Below, in pieces: positions 7,678 to 14,498 of a stretch of 19,438 bases of DNA. Under the pieces are notes generated by a model. That model saw only the letters and a list, made by a program, of their open reading frames with translations, was not told where the DNA came from and ran no database searches. This DNA comes from JADKIH01 sp031367345. GTDB taxonomy: Bacteria; Bacteroidota; Bacteroidia; AKYH767-A; 2013-40CM-41-45. The translations under genes and the position numbers were made by a program. The stretch's first letter is position 1, and each line of letters begins with the position of its first letter. The stretch lies in the NCBI GenBank assembly GCA_031367345.1, contig JANLPR010000189.1:1-19438 (forward strand). The letters run 5' to 3'.

Positions 7678-9132
7678 TTATTTTCCTGTGATACTTATTT
7701 TCTTTTGAAGCTCCAGAACACTTGCTTTGAACTTCTTATCGGTTTCTATCAAGTTGTTCACCGTACGACAAGCGTGAAGCACTGTAGCGTGGTCTTTACC
7801 GCCACAATGTGCGCCAATGTTACTCAAAGATGACTTAGTCATGCTTTTAGCGAAATACATTGCAATTTGACGAGCCTGTACAACCTGGCGTTTACGCGTT
7901 TTTGACTTAAGCATTTCGATAGGAAGATCAAAATAGTCGCAAACGATTTTCTGGATATAATCGATTGATACTTCATGAGTAGTATTTTTCACGAATTTGT
8001 CGATCATCTGTTTTGCTAACTCTAACGTAACAGATTTTTTATTCAAAGAGGCTTGAGCTAAGATTGAAATCAAAGCACCTTCTAGTTCTCTAACATTTGA
8101 AGTAATGCTATAAGCGATGTATTCAACTATATCTTTAGGAAGTTCAATTCCATCGATATACATCTTCTTATTTAAAATAGCAATTCTAGTTTCTAAGTCA
8201 GGCACTTGAAGGTCAGCTGCAAGTCCCCATTTAAAGCGGCTCAACAAACGTTGCTCCATACCTTGAAGATCTACCGGAGCTTTGTCGGAGGTAAGAATTA
8301 ATTGTTTACCGGTTTGGTGTAAGTGGTTGAAGACGTGGAAAAATACATCTTGTGTTTTTTCTTTTCCTGCAAAAAACTGAATATCGTCGATAATCAATAC
8401 ATCAATCATCTGATAGAAGTGAACAAAATCATTTTGCTCATTATTTCTAACAGCATCTATAAATTGATGAGTAAATTTTTCAGAAGAAACGTAAAGAACT
8501 GTTTTACCGGGGTGTGCATTTTTAATTTCAATACCGATAGAGTGGGCAAGATGAGTTTTTCCCATACCAACACCGCCATAAATTAAAAGTGGATTAAAAG
8601 AAGTACCACCTGGTTTGTTAGCAACGGCATAACCGGCAGAGCGAGCTAAGCGATTACAATCACCTTCAATAAAATTTTCAAAAGTGTAGTTTGGGTTTAG
8701 TTGCGATTCTACATTTACCTTTTTTAAGCCCGGTATAATGAATGGGTTACGAATGGTATTTGCAGTAGAATTATTCATCGGAACATTCACAGGAGAATTT
8801 TTTAATTCTGCGTGAGAGCGCGTTGGGATCTTTACAGTGTATTGCTTTGAATCCGCCGTAGCGTGCTCCATTACAATGCTGTATTCAAGTCTACCTTCAG
8901 TACCTAATTGCTGACGGATTGTTTTTCTTAGCAGCGTGATGTAATGCTCTTCTAACCATTCATAAAAGAACTGGCTAGGAACTTCAATTGTCAACACTTT
9001 AAGGTCGAGTTTAATCGGTTTGATTGGATCGAACCAAGTTTTGAAGCTTTGAGGGCTAACATTGTCTTTAATGATCTGGAGGCATTTGTTCCAAACGCTT
9101 TCGCAAGTCTTTTCGATAGTTGTGGTTTTCAA
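7678..9132 (-). CDS. dnaA: Chromosomal replication initiator protein DnaA
   Basis: DnaA is the ATPase that binds DnaA boxes at oriC, melts the origin and helps load the replicative helicase. All four domains are visible in 484 residues. Domain I (about 9-90, with SVWNKCLQIIKDNV and FKTWF) comes first, then a variable linker (about 91-145). The AAA+ domain has Walker A GGVGMGKT (186-193), Walker B LIIDD (246-250), SRF (298-300) and NVRELEGAL (346-354). The C-terminal DNA-binding domain has the signature AHCGGKDHATVLHAC (441-455). The start appears to be TTG at 9130-9132, because no ATG or GTG precedes the conserved domain I. Rare starts are one way to limit DnaA translation, but that is inference here. 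The gene has its own terminator and candidate promoter. No dnaN or DnaA-box cluster is next to it, so oriC is probably elsewhere. Confidence 0.97.
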   Translation of the reverse strand: MKTTTIEKTCESVWNKCLQIIKDNVSPQSFKTWFDPIKPIKLDLKVLTIEVPSQFFYEWLEEHYITLLRKTIRQQLGTEGRLEYSIVMEHATADSKQYTVKIPTRSHAELKNSPVNVPMNNSTANTIRNPFIIPGLKKVNVESQLNPNYTFENFIEGDCNRLARSAGYAVANKPGGTSFNPLLIYGGVGMGKTHLAHSIGIEIKNAHPGKTVLYVSSEKFTHQFIDAVRNNEQNDFVHFYQMIDVLIIDDIQFFAGKEKTQDVFFHVFNHLHQTGKQLILTSDKAPVDLQGMEQRLLSRFKWGLAADLQVPDLETRIAILNKKMYIDGIELPKDIVEYIAYSITSNVRELEGALISILAQASLNKKSVTLELAKQMIDKFVKNTTHEVSIDYIQKIVCDYFDLPIEMLKSKTRKRQVVQARQIAMYFAKSMTKSSLSNIGAHCGGKDHATVLHACRTVNNLIETDKKFKASVLELQKKISITGK

Positions 9133-9200
9133 GAAAAAAATTTGTTGGTTAAATGGTTTGTATGGTGATGTTCTTCGTTGTTCAATCGTGGTTGAGAATT

Positions 9201-9231
9201 CAAATGTCTCATTATTTATTACAACAACAAA
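9201..9231 (-). promoter_or_regulatory. Candidate dnaA promoter (Bacteroidetes type)
   Basis: On the minus strand TTTG (9228-9231) is separated by exactly 19 bases from GACATTTG (9201-9208), which has one mismatch to the -7 consensus TAnnTTTG. TTTG with a spacing of 19-21 and TAnnTTTG is the known Bacteroidetes housekeeping promoter. It would give a leader of about 65 bases before the TTG start. Confidence 0.45.
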
Positions 9232-9259
9232 TATTCTGTAAAAAAAAATAAAAACAAAA

Positions 9260-10195
9260 TTAAACTCCTATTGTATTTTCACTAATTTTTACAGTAGATG
9301 CTATTGAATCTTTTTTACTTTTCTTGTGATCAAAGTAATAATCTATTCGTCCCAATTTAATTCCCGCCCATCCGACTTGAGCTACTAAAACTTCTCTGTT
9401 CGATTTATTCATGAGCTGAGAAGGTTCATCGAGAAACGTGTGCGTATGTCCGCCAATAATTAGGTCAATATAATCTGTTTCACTTGCTAAAACAACATCA
9501 GAAACTTTTTTATCGCTGTACTTATATCCTAAATGCGATAAACAAATGATCAAATCACACTTTTCATTTTTTTTCAGGTGAGAAGATACTCTTTTTGCAT
9601 GGATAATCGGGTCATTATAACTAATATTTCCGGTTAATTTTGGATCGACTAATCCATGCAGTTCAATTCCAATTCCAAAGACTCCAATTTTTAATCCTCC
9701 TTTATTAAATATTTTATACTCACTAACTTTATTTTCTAAAAGTGTATTTGAAAAAGTATAATTAGCATTTAGAAACGGAAAATTCATATGAGGCATTTGT
9801 TTAACCAACCCTTCTATTCCATTGTCAAAATCATGGTTGCCCAAAGTGGATGCATCATAGCCCATTTCACTCATAAACTTGAATTCAAGTTCGCCACCAT
9901 ATAAATTGAAGTAAGGTGTTCCTTGAAAAATATCACCGGCATCTAACAGCAGTACATTATTTTCTTGCGCTCTTATTTTTTTGATAATTGCTGAGCGCCT
10001 TGCAACTCCTCCCATACCGGGATATTTTGGATCGTTTTCAGGAAAGGGGTCAATACGCGAATGAACATCATTGGTATGAAGAATAGTTAGCTTCGTAAGT
10101 TCATTTTTTGCAAGCAAGTCTAACGGTAGTGAGCTTAATCCTGCCAAGGCCATGCTTCCAAAAACCGTTTTAATGAATACTCTTCTATTTGTCAT
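9260..10195 (-). CDS. Tat-type metallophosphatase, catalytic half of a split 5'-nucleotidase
   Basis: This matches the N-terminal catalytic domain of UshA-type 5'-nucleotidases, which use two metal ions to hydrolyse nucleotide phosphate esters in the periplasm. The N-terminus carries a twin-arginine motif, NRRVFIK (residues 3-9), and a hydrophobic segment ending near LLAK, which suggests export by Tat after folding. Metal-site motifs are all present: NDVH (42-45), GDIFQG (87-92), GNHD (119-122), SHLGY (220-224) and GGHTHT (248-253). The 311 residues stop where UshA would continue into its substrate-binding domain. That domain is supplied by the preceding gene, whose 3' end overlaps this start by 11 bases, so the two products are probably made together and may act as a complex. 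Other phosphoester substrates, such as cyclic nucleotides, cannot be excluded. Confidence 0.9.
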   Translation of the reverse strand: MTNRRVFIKTVFGSMALAGLSSLPLDLLAKNELTKLTILHTNDVHSRIDPFPENDPKYPGMGGVARRSAIIKKIRAQENNVLLLDAGDIFQGTPYFNLYGGELEFKFMSEMGYDASTLGNHDFDNGIEGLVKQMPHMNFPFLNANYTFSNTLLENKVSEYKIFNKGGLKIGVFGIGIELHGLVDPKLTGNISYNDPIIHAKRVSSHLKKNEKCDLIICLSHLGYKYSDKKVSDVVLASETDYIDLIIGGHTHTFLDEPSQLMNKSNREVLVAQVGWAGIKLGRIDYYFDHKKSKKDSIASTVKISENTIGV

Positions 10196-10928
10196 GGATC
10201 ATCCTCCCGTCGATCTCAGTTGAAATTTGTTTATTCTTTTTTGTTTGTTCCTCAAGATAAAAAATTAGTGCATCTCTAACTTTTAGCGAAACACTTTGTC
10301 GAGGAAGTCCGATAAAAAAATTAAATGAATCACCACCATTCGCTAAATAATCGGATGTTAAAACCCTATATGTTTTTGTTGAATCAAAAGGAGAGTTGTT
10401 TATTAGAACATTCGTTACCATAGAATCTCTAAAGTGCATTTGAAGCCCTGAAACGGGCGCCCCGCCTTTGGAAGCGATGAAGTTATAAATTTTTTTCACA
10501 TCCTCGCCATTTGCTGTTAAAATAACGAGTTCATTTTCAAAGGGCATTAGTTCGAAAACATCGCCTCGTGTTATTTGACCTTGTGGCAATGGTCGTCTTA
10601 ATCCTCCATTATTAAAAACTGCAAAATCAGGACTGGTTCCTTTTTCGTTTGCAGAAAACATACAGGCGTCGGCGAGAAAATTTCCTAAGCGACTTTCAGG
10701 CAAGCCTTTTTCTAACGAATGTGTACTATAGGCCAGCACTTGATTCATCGTAACATTCATTTTCTCTCTATAAGGATCTATTTCTTTTTCGAGCGATGAA
10801 TCAATGTCAGTAAAAGAAGTGTCAGTAAATTTATATTGTGAGGATGAGTTTTTTGTAACTACGAATGGGCTTCTACAAGAAACAAAAAGCACAGATACAA
10901 AAAATAACGATTGCAAATACTTTGTCAT
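10185..10928 (-). CDS. 5'-nucleotidase C-terminal (substrate-binding) domain lipoprotein
   Basis: This gene encodes only the C-terminal domain of a UshA-type nucleotidase, the part that binds the nucleoside. The signal peptide ends in a lipobox-like LFVSC with Cys18, so the protein is probably lipid-anchored. No acidic cluster follows the Cys, which favours the periplasmic side. Family motifs are NNGGLRR (106-112), QITRGDVFELMPFEN (118-132) and SDYLANGGDSF (192-202). The last two match the regions that line the base-binding pocket in UshA. The protein has no metal-site motifs, so it cannot be catalytic alone. It is first in the operon, upstream of the metallophosphatase gene, the reverse of the domain order in UshA. 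With 247 residues it is complete as a domain, not a truncated relic. Confidence 0.88.
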   Translation of the reverse strand: MTKYLQSLFFVSVLFVSCRSPFVVTKNSSSQYKFTDTSFTDIDSSLEKEIDPYREKMNVTMNQVLAYSTHSLEKGLPESRLGNFLADACMFSANEKGTSPDFAVFNNGGLRRPLPQGQITRGDVFELMPFENELVILTANGEDVKKIYNFIASKGGAPVSGLQMHFRDSMVTNVLINNSPFDSTKTYRVLTSDYLANGGDSFNFFIGLPRQSVSLKVRDALIFYLEEQTKKNKQISTEIDGRMIHDK

Positions 10929-11001
10929 TAATTTTTATTATAATTGAGTAACAATAATAAATAAAATTGGTTCGATTTGTAACTTCACAGCAAAAAAAAT
11001 A

Positions 11002-11400
11002 ATGATCAAAAGCGAAACTCAGATTAGAGTAAGGTATGCAGAAACAGATCAGATGGCATACGTTTATTATGGTAATTATGCAATTTACTTTGAAGTAGCG
11101 AGAGTTGAGTTACTTCGCCAACTTGGATTTACCTATAAAAAACTAGAAGAAGAGGGTGTTATGTTGCCTGTTCTCGATTTTTCTATTAAATATTTTCGAC
11201 CTGCATTTTATGATGATCTCTTAACAATCAAAACCACTATTTCAGAACTTCCAACTACACGAATAAAGTTTTCGTATGAAACGTTTAATGAAGCAGGTAC
11301 TCTTTTAAACAAAGCGGAGACGAGCTTAGTCTTTATTAGCAAAACAACAAATAAGCCAATTCAAATTCCTCCACATATGAAAGAGGCTTTTAGCTGGTAA
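11002..11400 (+). CDS. YbgC-like acyl-CoA thioesterase (hotdog fold)
   Basis: The protein has 132 residues, the usual length for a single 4HBT hotdog domain. The N-terminus shows the family active-site pattern: VRYAETDQMAYVYYGNY (residues 10-26) holds the catalytic Asp16, and a helix with YFEVARVELL (29-38) follows. Enzymes of this family hydrolyse acyl-CoA thioesters in the cytoplasm; YbgC acts on short acyl-CoAs and associates with acyl-carrier protein metabolism. No tol-pal genes lie next to it, unlike ybgC of proteobacteria, so I leave the symbol blank. The gene stands alone. It is divergent from the split nucleotidase operon, with 73 AT-rich bases between them, and convergent with the M42-like peptidase gene. 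The preferred substrate cannot be read from the sequence. Confidence 0.88.
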   Translation: MIKSETQIRVRYAETDQMAYVYYGNYAIYFEVARVELLRQLGFTYKKLEEEGVMLPVLDFSIKYFRPAFYDDLLTIKTTISELPTTRIKFSYETFNEAGTLLNKAETSLVFISKTTNKPIQIPPHMKEAFSW

Positions 11401-11473
11401 TTTATTCCAACGAATAACTTCAGAGTAACGATATATCTGTATAATCTGGATAAAAATTTGAAGTAGGTTTTTG

Positions 11474-12391
11474 TTAAAGCTTGTTTAGAAGAAATTGATA
11501 CAAAGCAACCATACTTACTATATCGCTTTTGTTTACTTTTTCATCAGGCGAATGTACATTCTCTTCTGCTGCACCTATAAAACACCAATCAATTGGTAGT
11601 GCTTGTTTCTGCAACTCTGTACCGTCACTTCCGCCTGAACCTTCAACTTCCAACTGAAATTTAACTCCCGATTCTTTTGCCAACTCAATAATTTGGTCAA
11701 CATATTTTCTCCGAGGAATTCCAATATCGCGCATAGAAATTACAACTCCCTCTCCCGGACGAACACCTTCGGTAATCCAAGTGATATCGCTTATCAATGC
11801 TTTTCGAATATCATATTTCTCAAAAAGGAATTTGGAAAGATAGCCAACACTTCCACCGCCGTGTTCTTCCCAACAGGAAAAAACTATTGCGCCATTTTTA
11901 AGCGTCTCACATAATTGAAGAGCGTTCCATACCCCCAATCGATTATCCATGTAACAACACTGAACACTCGTTTCATCTTCTCGCCAATTATGTTTAAAGG
12001 AAAGGTCAGTTCCTCTTTCTATATTTCTATTCAACCCGTAGGTAAGTGTTCCTTCTTCGTTTTTTTTAAGCACACATTCAATTTTACCAATACTATCTTC
12101 GCCGGTTAGTAAATAGCCGTCTTCAGTCCTTGGGCCTCCAACTTTTACCAACTGATTATTGTATCGTACTGTAAATCCAATATTATCGATGTGAGCATAA
12201 ACAGCAGTTGTTGGTTTTCCAAAAACTAAAATTATGCAGTCTTGAAAATCTGATCCCGCATACACTTTTGGTTGAACCAACCAGTTTCTACTATTTTTAG
12301 AAATATAGTTTAATAAGAAGTCTGTCATTTGTGTTTCATTTCCCGACGGCGCGTGAATGGAACAAAGCGTTTTTAATAATTCGGTATTCAT
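11474..12391 (-). CDS. M42-like metallo-aminopeptidase
   Basis: The protein resembles the M42 family (glutamyl aminopeptidase / endoglucanase M-like, clan MH), cytoplasmic zinc or cobalt exopeptidases. All expected metal and catalytic residues are visible: YAHIDNIGF (His67, Asp69), MDNRLG (Asp149), WEEHGGG (Glu175, Glu176), ISDITW (Asp202) and ENVHSPDE (His280). With 305 residues it is shorter than typical M42 enzymes of about 340-360, so the dimerisation domain that sits between the first ligands and MDNRLG may be reduced. The GSGGSDGTELQ segment (251-261) resembles the M42 substrate-site loop. It lies 18 bases downstream of ribD on the same strand and is probably co-transcribed with it. I know of no functional link to riboflavin synthesis. 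M20 family membership is the main alternative. Confidence 0.85.
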   Translation of the reverse strand: MNTELLKTLCSIHAPSGNETQMTDFLLNYISKNSRNWLVQPKVYAGSDFQDCIILVFGKPTTAVYAHIDNIGFTVRYNNQLVKVGGPRTEDGYLLTGEDSIGKIECVLKKNEEGTLTYGLNRNIERGTDLSFKHNWREDETSVQCCYMDNRLGVWNALQLCETLKNGAIVFSCWEEHGGGSVGYLSKFLFEKYDIRKALISDITWITEGVRPGEGVVISMRDIGIPRRKYVDQIIELAKESGVKFQLEVEGSGGSDGTELQKQALPIDWCFIGAAEENVHSPDEKVNKSDIVSMVALYQFLLNKL

Positions 12392-12409
12392 AGTTAGTTT
12401 CTTGACTGA

Positions 12410-13447
12410 TTAATTTCTATATACAGTAATGAGATCGTCACCCATTAGATACTTTTCTGAAGTTATGCCTGAAAAGAGTGGTGATGATAATCCTGCGTTA
12501 ATAGAATGTGGTGAAGTTATTACTCGAATTTCGTCCCATAAATTCAAAACGATAAATTGTTGGATCAAATTCTTACCACCTTCCACAAAGATGGATAAAA
12601 TTTGGTTTTGATAAAATACATTTAATAGTTCCTGAACAAAATTTTCGGTAAACGAACTTTTTATGTAGCGAATGTGTTCATGATCTTCATTTTTAAACTG
12701 ATTAAATACCCAAGTTGCCGACTCTTTATTAAATATATTATGACTTAGAGGAACTTTTAAGTCTTTATCAATAAGAATTCTAATTGGATTTTTGCCTTTA
12801 ACATTCCTGACAGTCAGCGAAGGATTATCTATAAGTGCTGTGTTTGTACCAACTAAAATTACTTGTTCTTCACTTCTCCATTGGTGGACGAGGTGATCAC
12901 TAAGAACATTGCTGATTTTTCGATTATCGATGTTCGGTGTTTCATGAGCAATATATCCGTCATTCGATTCGGCATATTTAAGAATTACATACGGTCGTTT
13001 CTTTTGGTGAAAAGTGAAAAAACGTTTATTCAATTCTGAACCTTCATTTGTAAGTACATCAGAAACAACGTCTACTGAATTATTTTTCAGTTTCTCTATT
13101 CCTCTCCCTGCAACTAACGGATTGGGGTCTTGGTTGCAAATGACAACATGTTTAATTTTTTTTTCTAAGATTAAATCGGTGCATGGTGGAGTTTTACCAA
13201 AATGCGAGCATGGTTCTAGGTTAACATACAAAGTAGATTGTTCGAAAAGGTAATCAAATCCTTTAGCAATTGCGTCGTTAATTGCAAGAACTTCTGCATG
13301 TGGTCCACCATAAACCGAATGATATCCTTCACCAATTATTTTATCATCGCATACAATTACGCATCCTACCATTGGATTAGGAGCAACTTTTCGAATTCCA
13401 TTTGCGGCAAGAAAAAGACAGCGGCGAATATATAAATCGTGTTGCAT
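12410..13447 (-). CDS. ribD: Riboflavin biosynthesis deaminase/reductase RibD
   Basis: RibD catalyses two successive steps of riboflavin synthesis: deamination of the GTP cyclohydrolase II product and NADPH-dependent reduction of the ribose side chain. Residues 1-145 are the deaminase domain, with APNPMVGCVIV (22-32), the zinc motif HAE (50-52) and PCSHFGKTPPC (79-89, zinc Cys80 and Cys89). Residues from about 150 to 345 are the reductase domain, with RPYVILKYAESNDG, VGTNTALIDNP and SIFVEGGKNLIQQF. The length of 345 is close to the family norm of 340-370. The gene is divergent from prmC across 95 bases and is followed by the M42-like gene. The other rib genes are not in the window, so the pathway is split over the chromosome. 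I see no FMN riboswitch upstream. Confidence 0.95.
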   Translation of the reverse strand: MQHDLYIRRCLFLAANGIRKVAPNPMVGCVIVCDDKIIGEGYHSVYGGPHAEVLAINDAIAKGFDYLFEQSTLYVNLEPCSHFGKTPPCTDLILEKKIKHVVICNQDPNPLVAGRGIEKLKNNSVDVVSDVLTNEGSELNKRFFTFHQKKRPYVILKYAESNDGYIAHETPNIDNRKISNVLSDHLVHQWRSEEQVILVGTNTALIDNPSLTVRNVKGKNPIRILIDKDLKVPLSHNIFNKESATWVFNQFKNEDHEHIRYIKSSFTENFVQELLNVFYQNQILSIFVEGGKNLIQQFIVLNLWDEIRVITSPHSINAGLSSPLFSGITSEKYLMGDDLITVYRN

Positions 13448-13542
13448 AAATTTGATGAGGGGTTACGAAGTTAATCATTATGTCCAATCTTTTCCAAAAA
13501 AATAATCTTCTTTATTGGAACGATATTTCGTGATTTTTTAGA

Positions 13543-14418
13543 ATGAAAATGGCTAACTTGCACCTGAATTTATCTATGAAAGTTTCAGAATTTCAACAAA
13601 GTTTTAAAAGTACTCTAGCAAGCCTTTATTCTGAAGGTGAGCTGCAGCAATTATTGTTTATGGTATTGGAGGATGTATGTAATTATAATCGAATAGACAT
13701 CAACACAAAGAAAAATGAATTGTTAGATTATGCTCAGACTTTCAAATTAAATAGTATTCTCGACAAATTAAAATTGGGAACGCCTATTCAGTATATACTT
13801 GGCTTTGCGTGGTTCGATGATCTGAAATTAAATGTCAGTCCAGCTGTTCTTATTCCACGGCAAGAAACTGAAGAGCTCGTTCATTGGGTTTTTGATACAA
13901 ATAAAACGGAGAAACCAATTATTCTAGATCTGTGTACGGGCAGTGGATGCATTGCCTTAGCTCTCAAAAATCGATTGAAAGATGCACTCGTTTACGGTTA
14001 TGACATTTCTAAAGAAGCTCTGAAAATTGCAAGGAAGAATAGTTTGGATTTAAATTTGGCGGTTGATTTTTTTGAAGAAGATCTTTTAAAAATGGAATCG
14101 CTTCGAGTTGATTCGGATATCATTATTAGTAATCCACCTTATGTTCGTCATTCCGAAAAAAACGTAATGAACGATTTAGTAGTTAAACAAGAACCACATC
14201 TTGCACTTTTTGTCAAAGATGATAACCCGTTAATTTTCTATAAAGCGATCGCCGGCTTAGCTCAAAAGTCATTGAGAGTTGGAGGATTATTATTTTTGGA
14301 AATCAATGAAGCGTTAGCAGAAGAAACACTTGGAGTCTTATCAGACTCTGGTTTTATAGGATGTGAATTAAGAAAAGATTTGAATGACCGAAATAGAATG
14401 ATAAAAGCCGTAAAATAA
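13543..14418 (+). CDS. prmC: Release factor glutamine methyltransferase PrmC (HemK)
   Basis: PrmC uses S-adenosylmethionine to methylate the Gln of the GGQ motif in peptide-release factors. The N-terminal helical domain (about 12-100) includes LGTPIQYILGFAWF (78-91). The methyltransferase domain follows, with VLIPRQETEELV (102-113), motif I LDLCTGSGCIALAL (128-141) and the substrate-Gln motif NPPY (197-200) in IISNPPYV. The 291 residues fit the family. The start is uncertain: ATG codons at 13543, 13549 and 13576 are all in frame. The last begins MKVSEFQQSF, closer to where family proteins usually begin. The gene is divergent from ribD and lies 80 bases upstream of ligA, which has its own candidate -7 element, so the two may be transcribed together or separately. 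Confidence 0.95.
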   Translation: MKMANLHLNLSMKVSEFQQSFKSTLASLYSEGELQQLLFMVLEDVCNYNRIDINTKKNELLDYAQTFKLNSILDKLKLGTPIQYILGFAWFDDLKLNVSPAVLIPRQETEELVHWVFDTNKTEKPIILDLCTGSGCIALALKNRLKDALVYGYDISKEALKIARKNSLDLNLAVDFFEEDLLKMESLRVDSDIIISNPPYVRHSEKNVMNDLVVKQEPHLALFVKDDNPLIFYKAIAGLAQKSLRVGGLLFLEINEALAEETLGVLSDSGFIGCELRKDLNDRNRMIKAVK

Positions 14419-14435
14419 AGACAAAAATGTTTTAG

Positions 14436-14443
14436 TACTTTTG
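14436..14443 (+). promoter_or_regulatory. Candidate -7 element before ligA
   Basis: TACTTTTG fits the Bacteroidetes -7 consensus TAnnTTTG exactly and lies 55 bases before the ligA ATG. No TTTG is found at the expected distance upstream, so only half the promoter is supported. Confidence 0.3.
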
Positions 14444-14498
14444 ATGTTTCAGTAAGTGCGAAATTCTAAACCAATAACAAATAGTAATCAATTTTTGT

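Noticed and set aside
10929..11001. Search for a consensus divergent promoter between the nucleotidase operon and the thioesterase gene.
   Set aside because: Only loose matches such as TATTATTG and TAAAATTG were found without a properly spaced TTTG; too weak to annotate.
13448..13542. Possible FMN riboswitch before ribD.
   Set aside because: The 95-base gap lacks the conserved multi-helix core of an FMN aptamer and is shorter than the usual aptamer plus expression platform.
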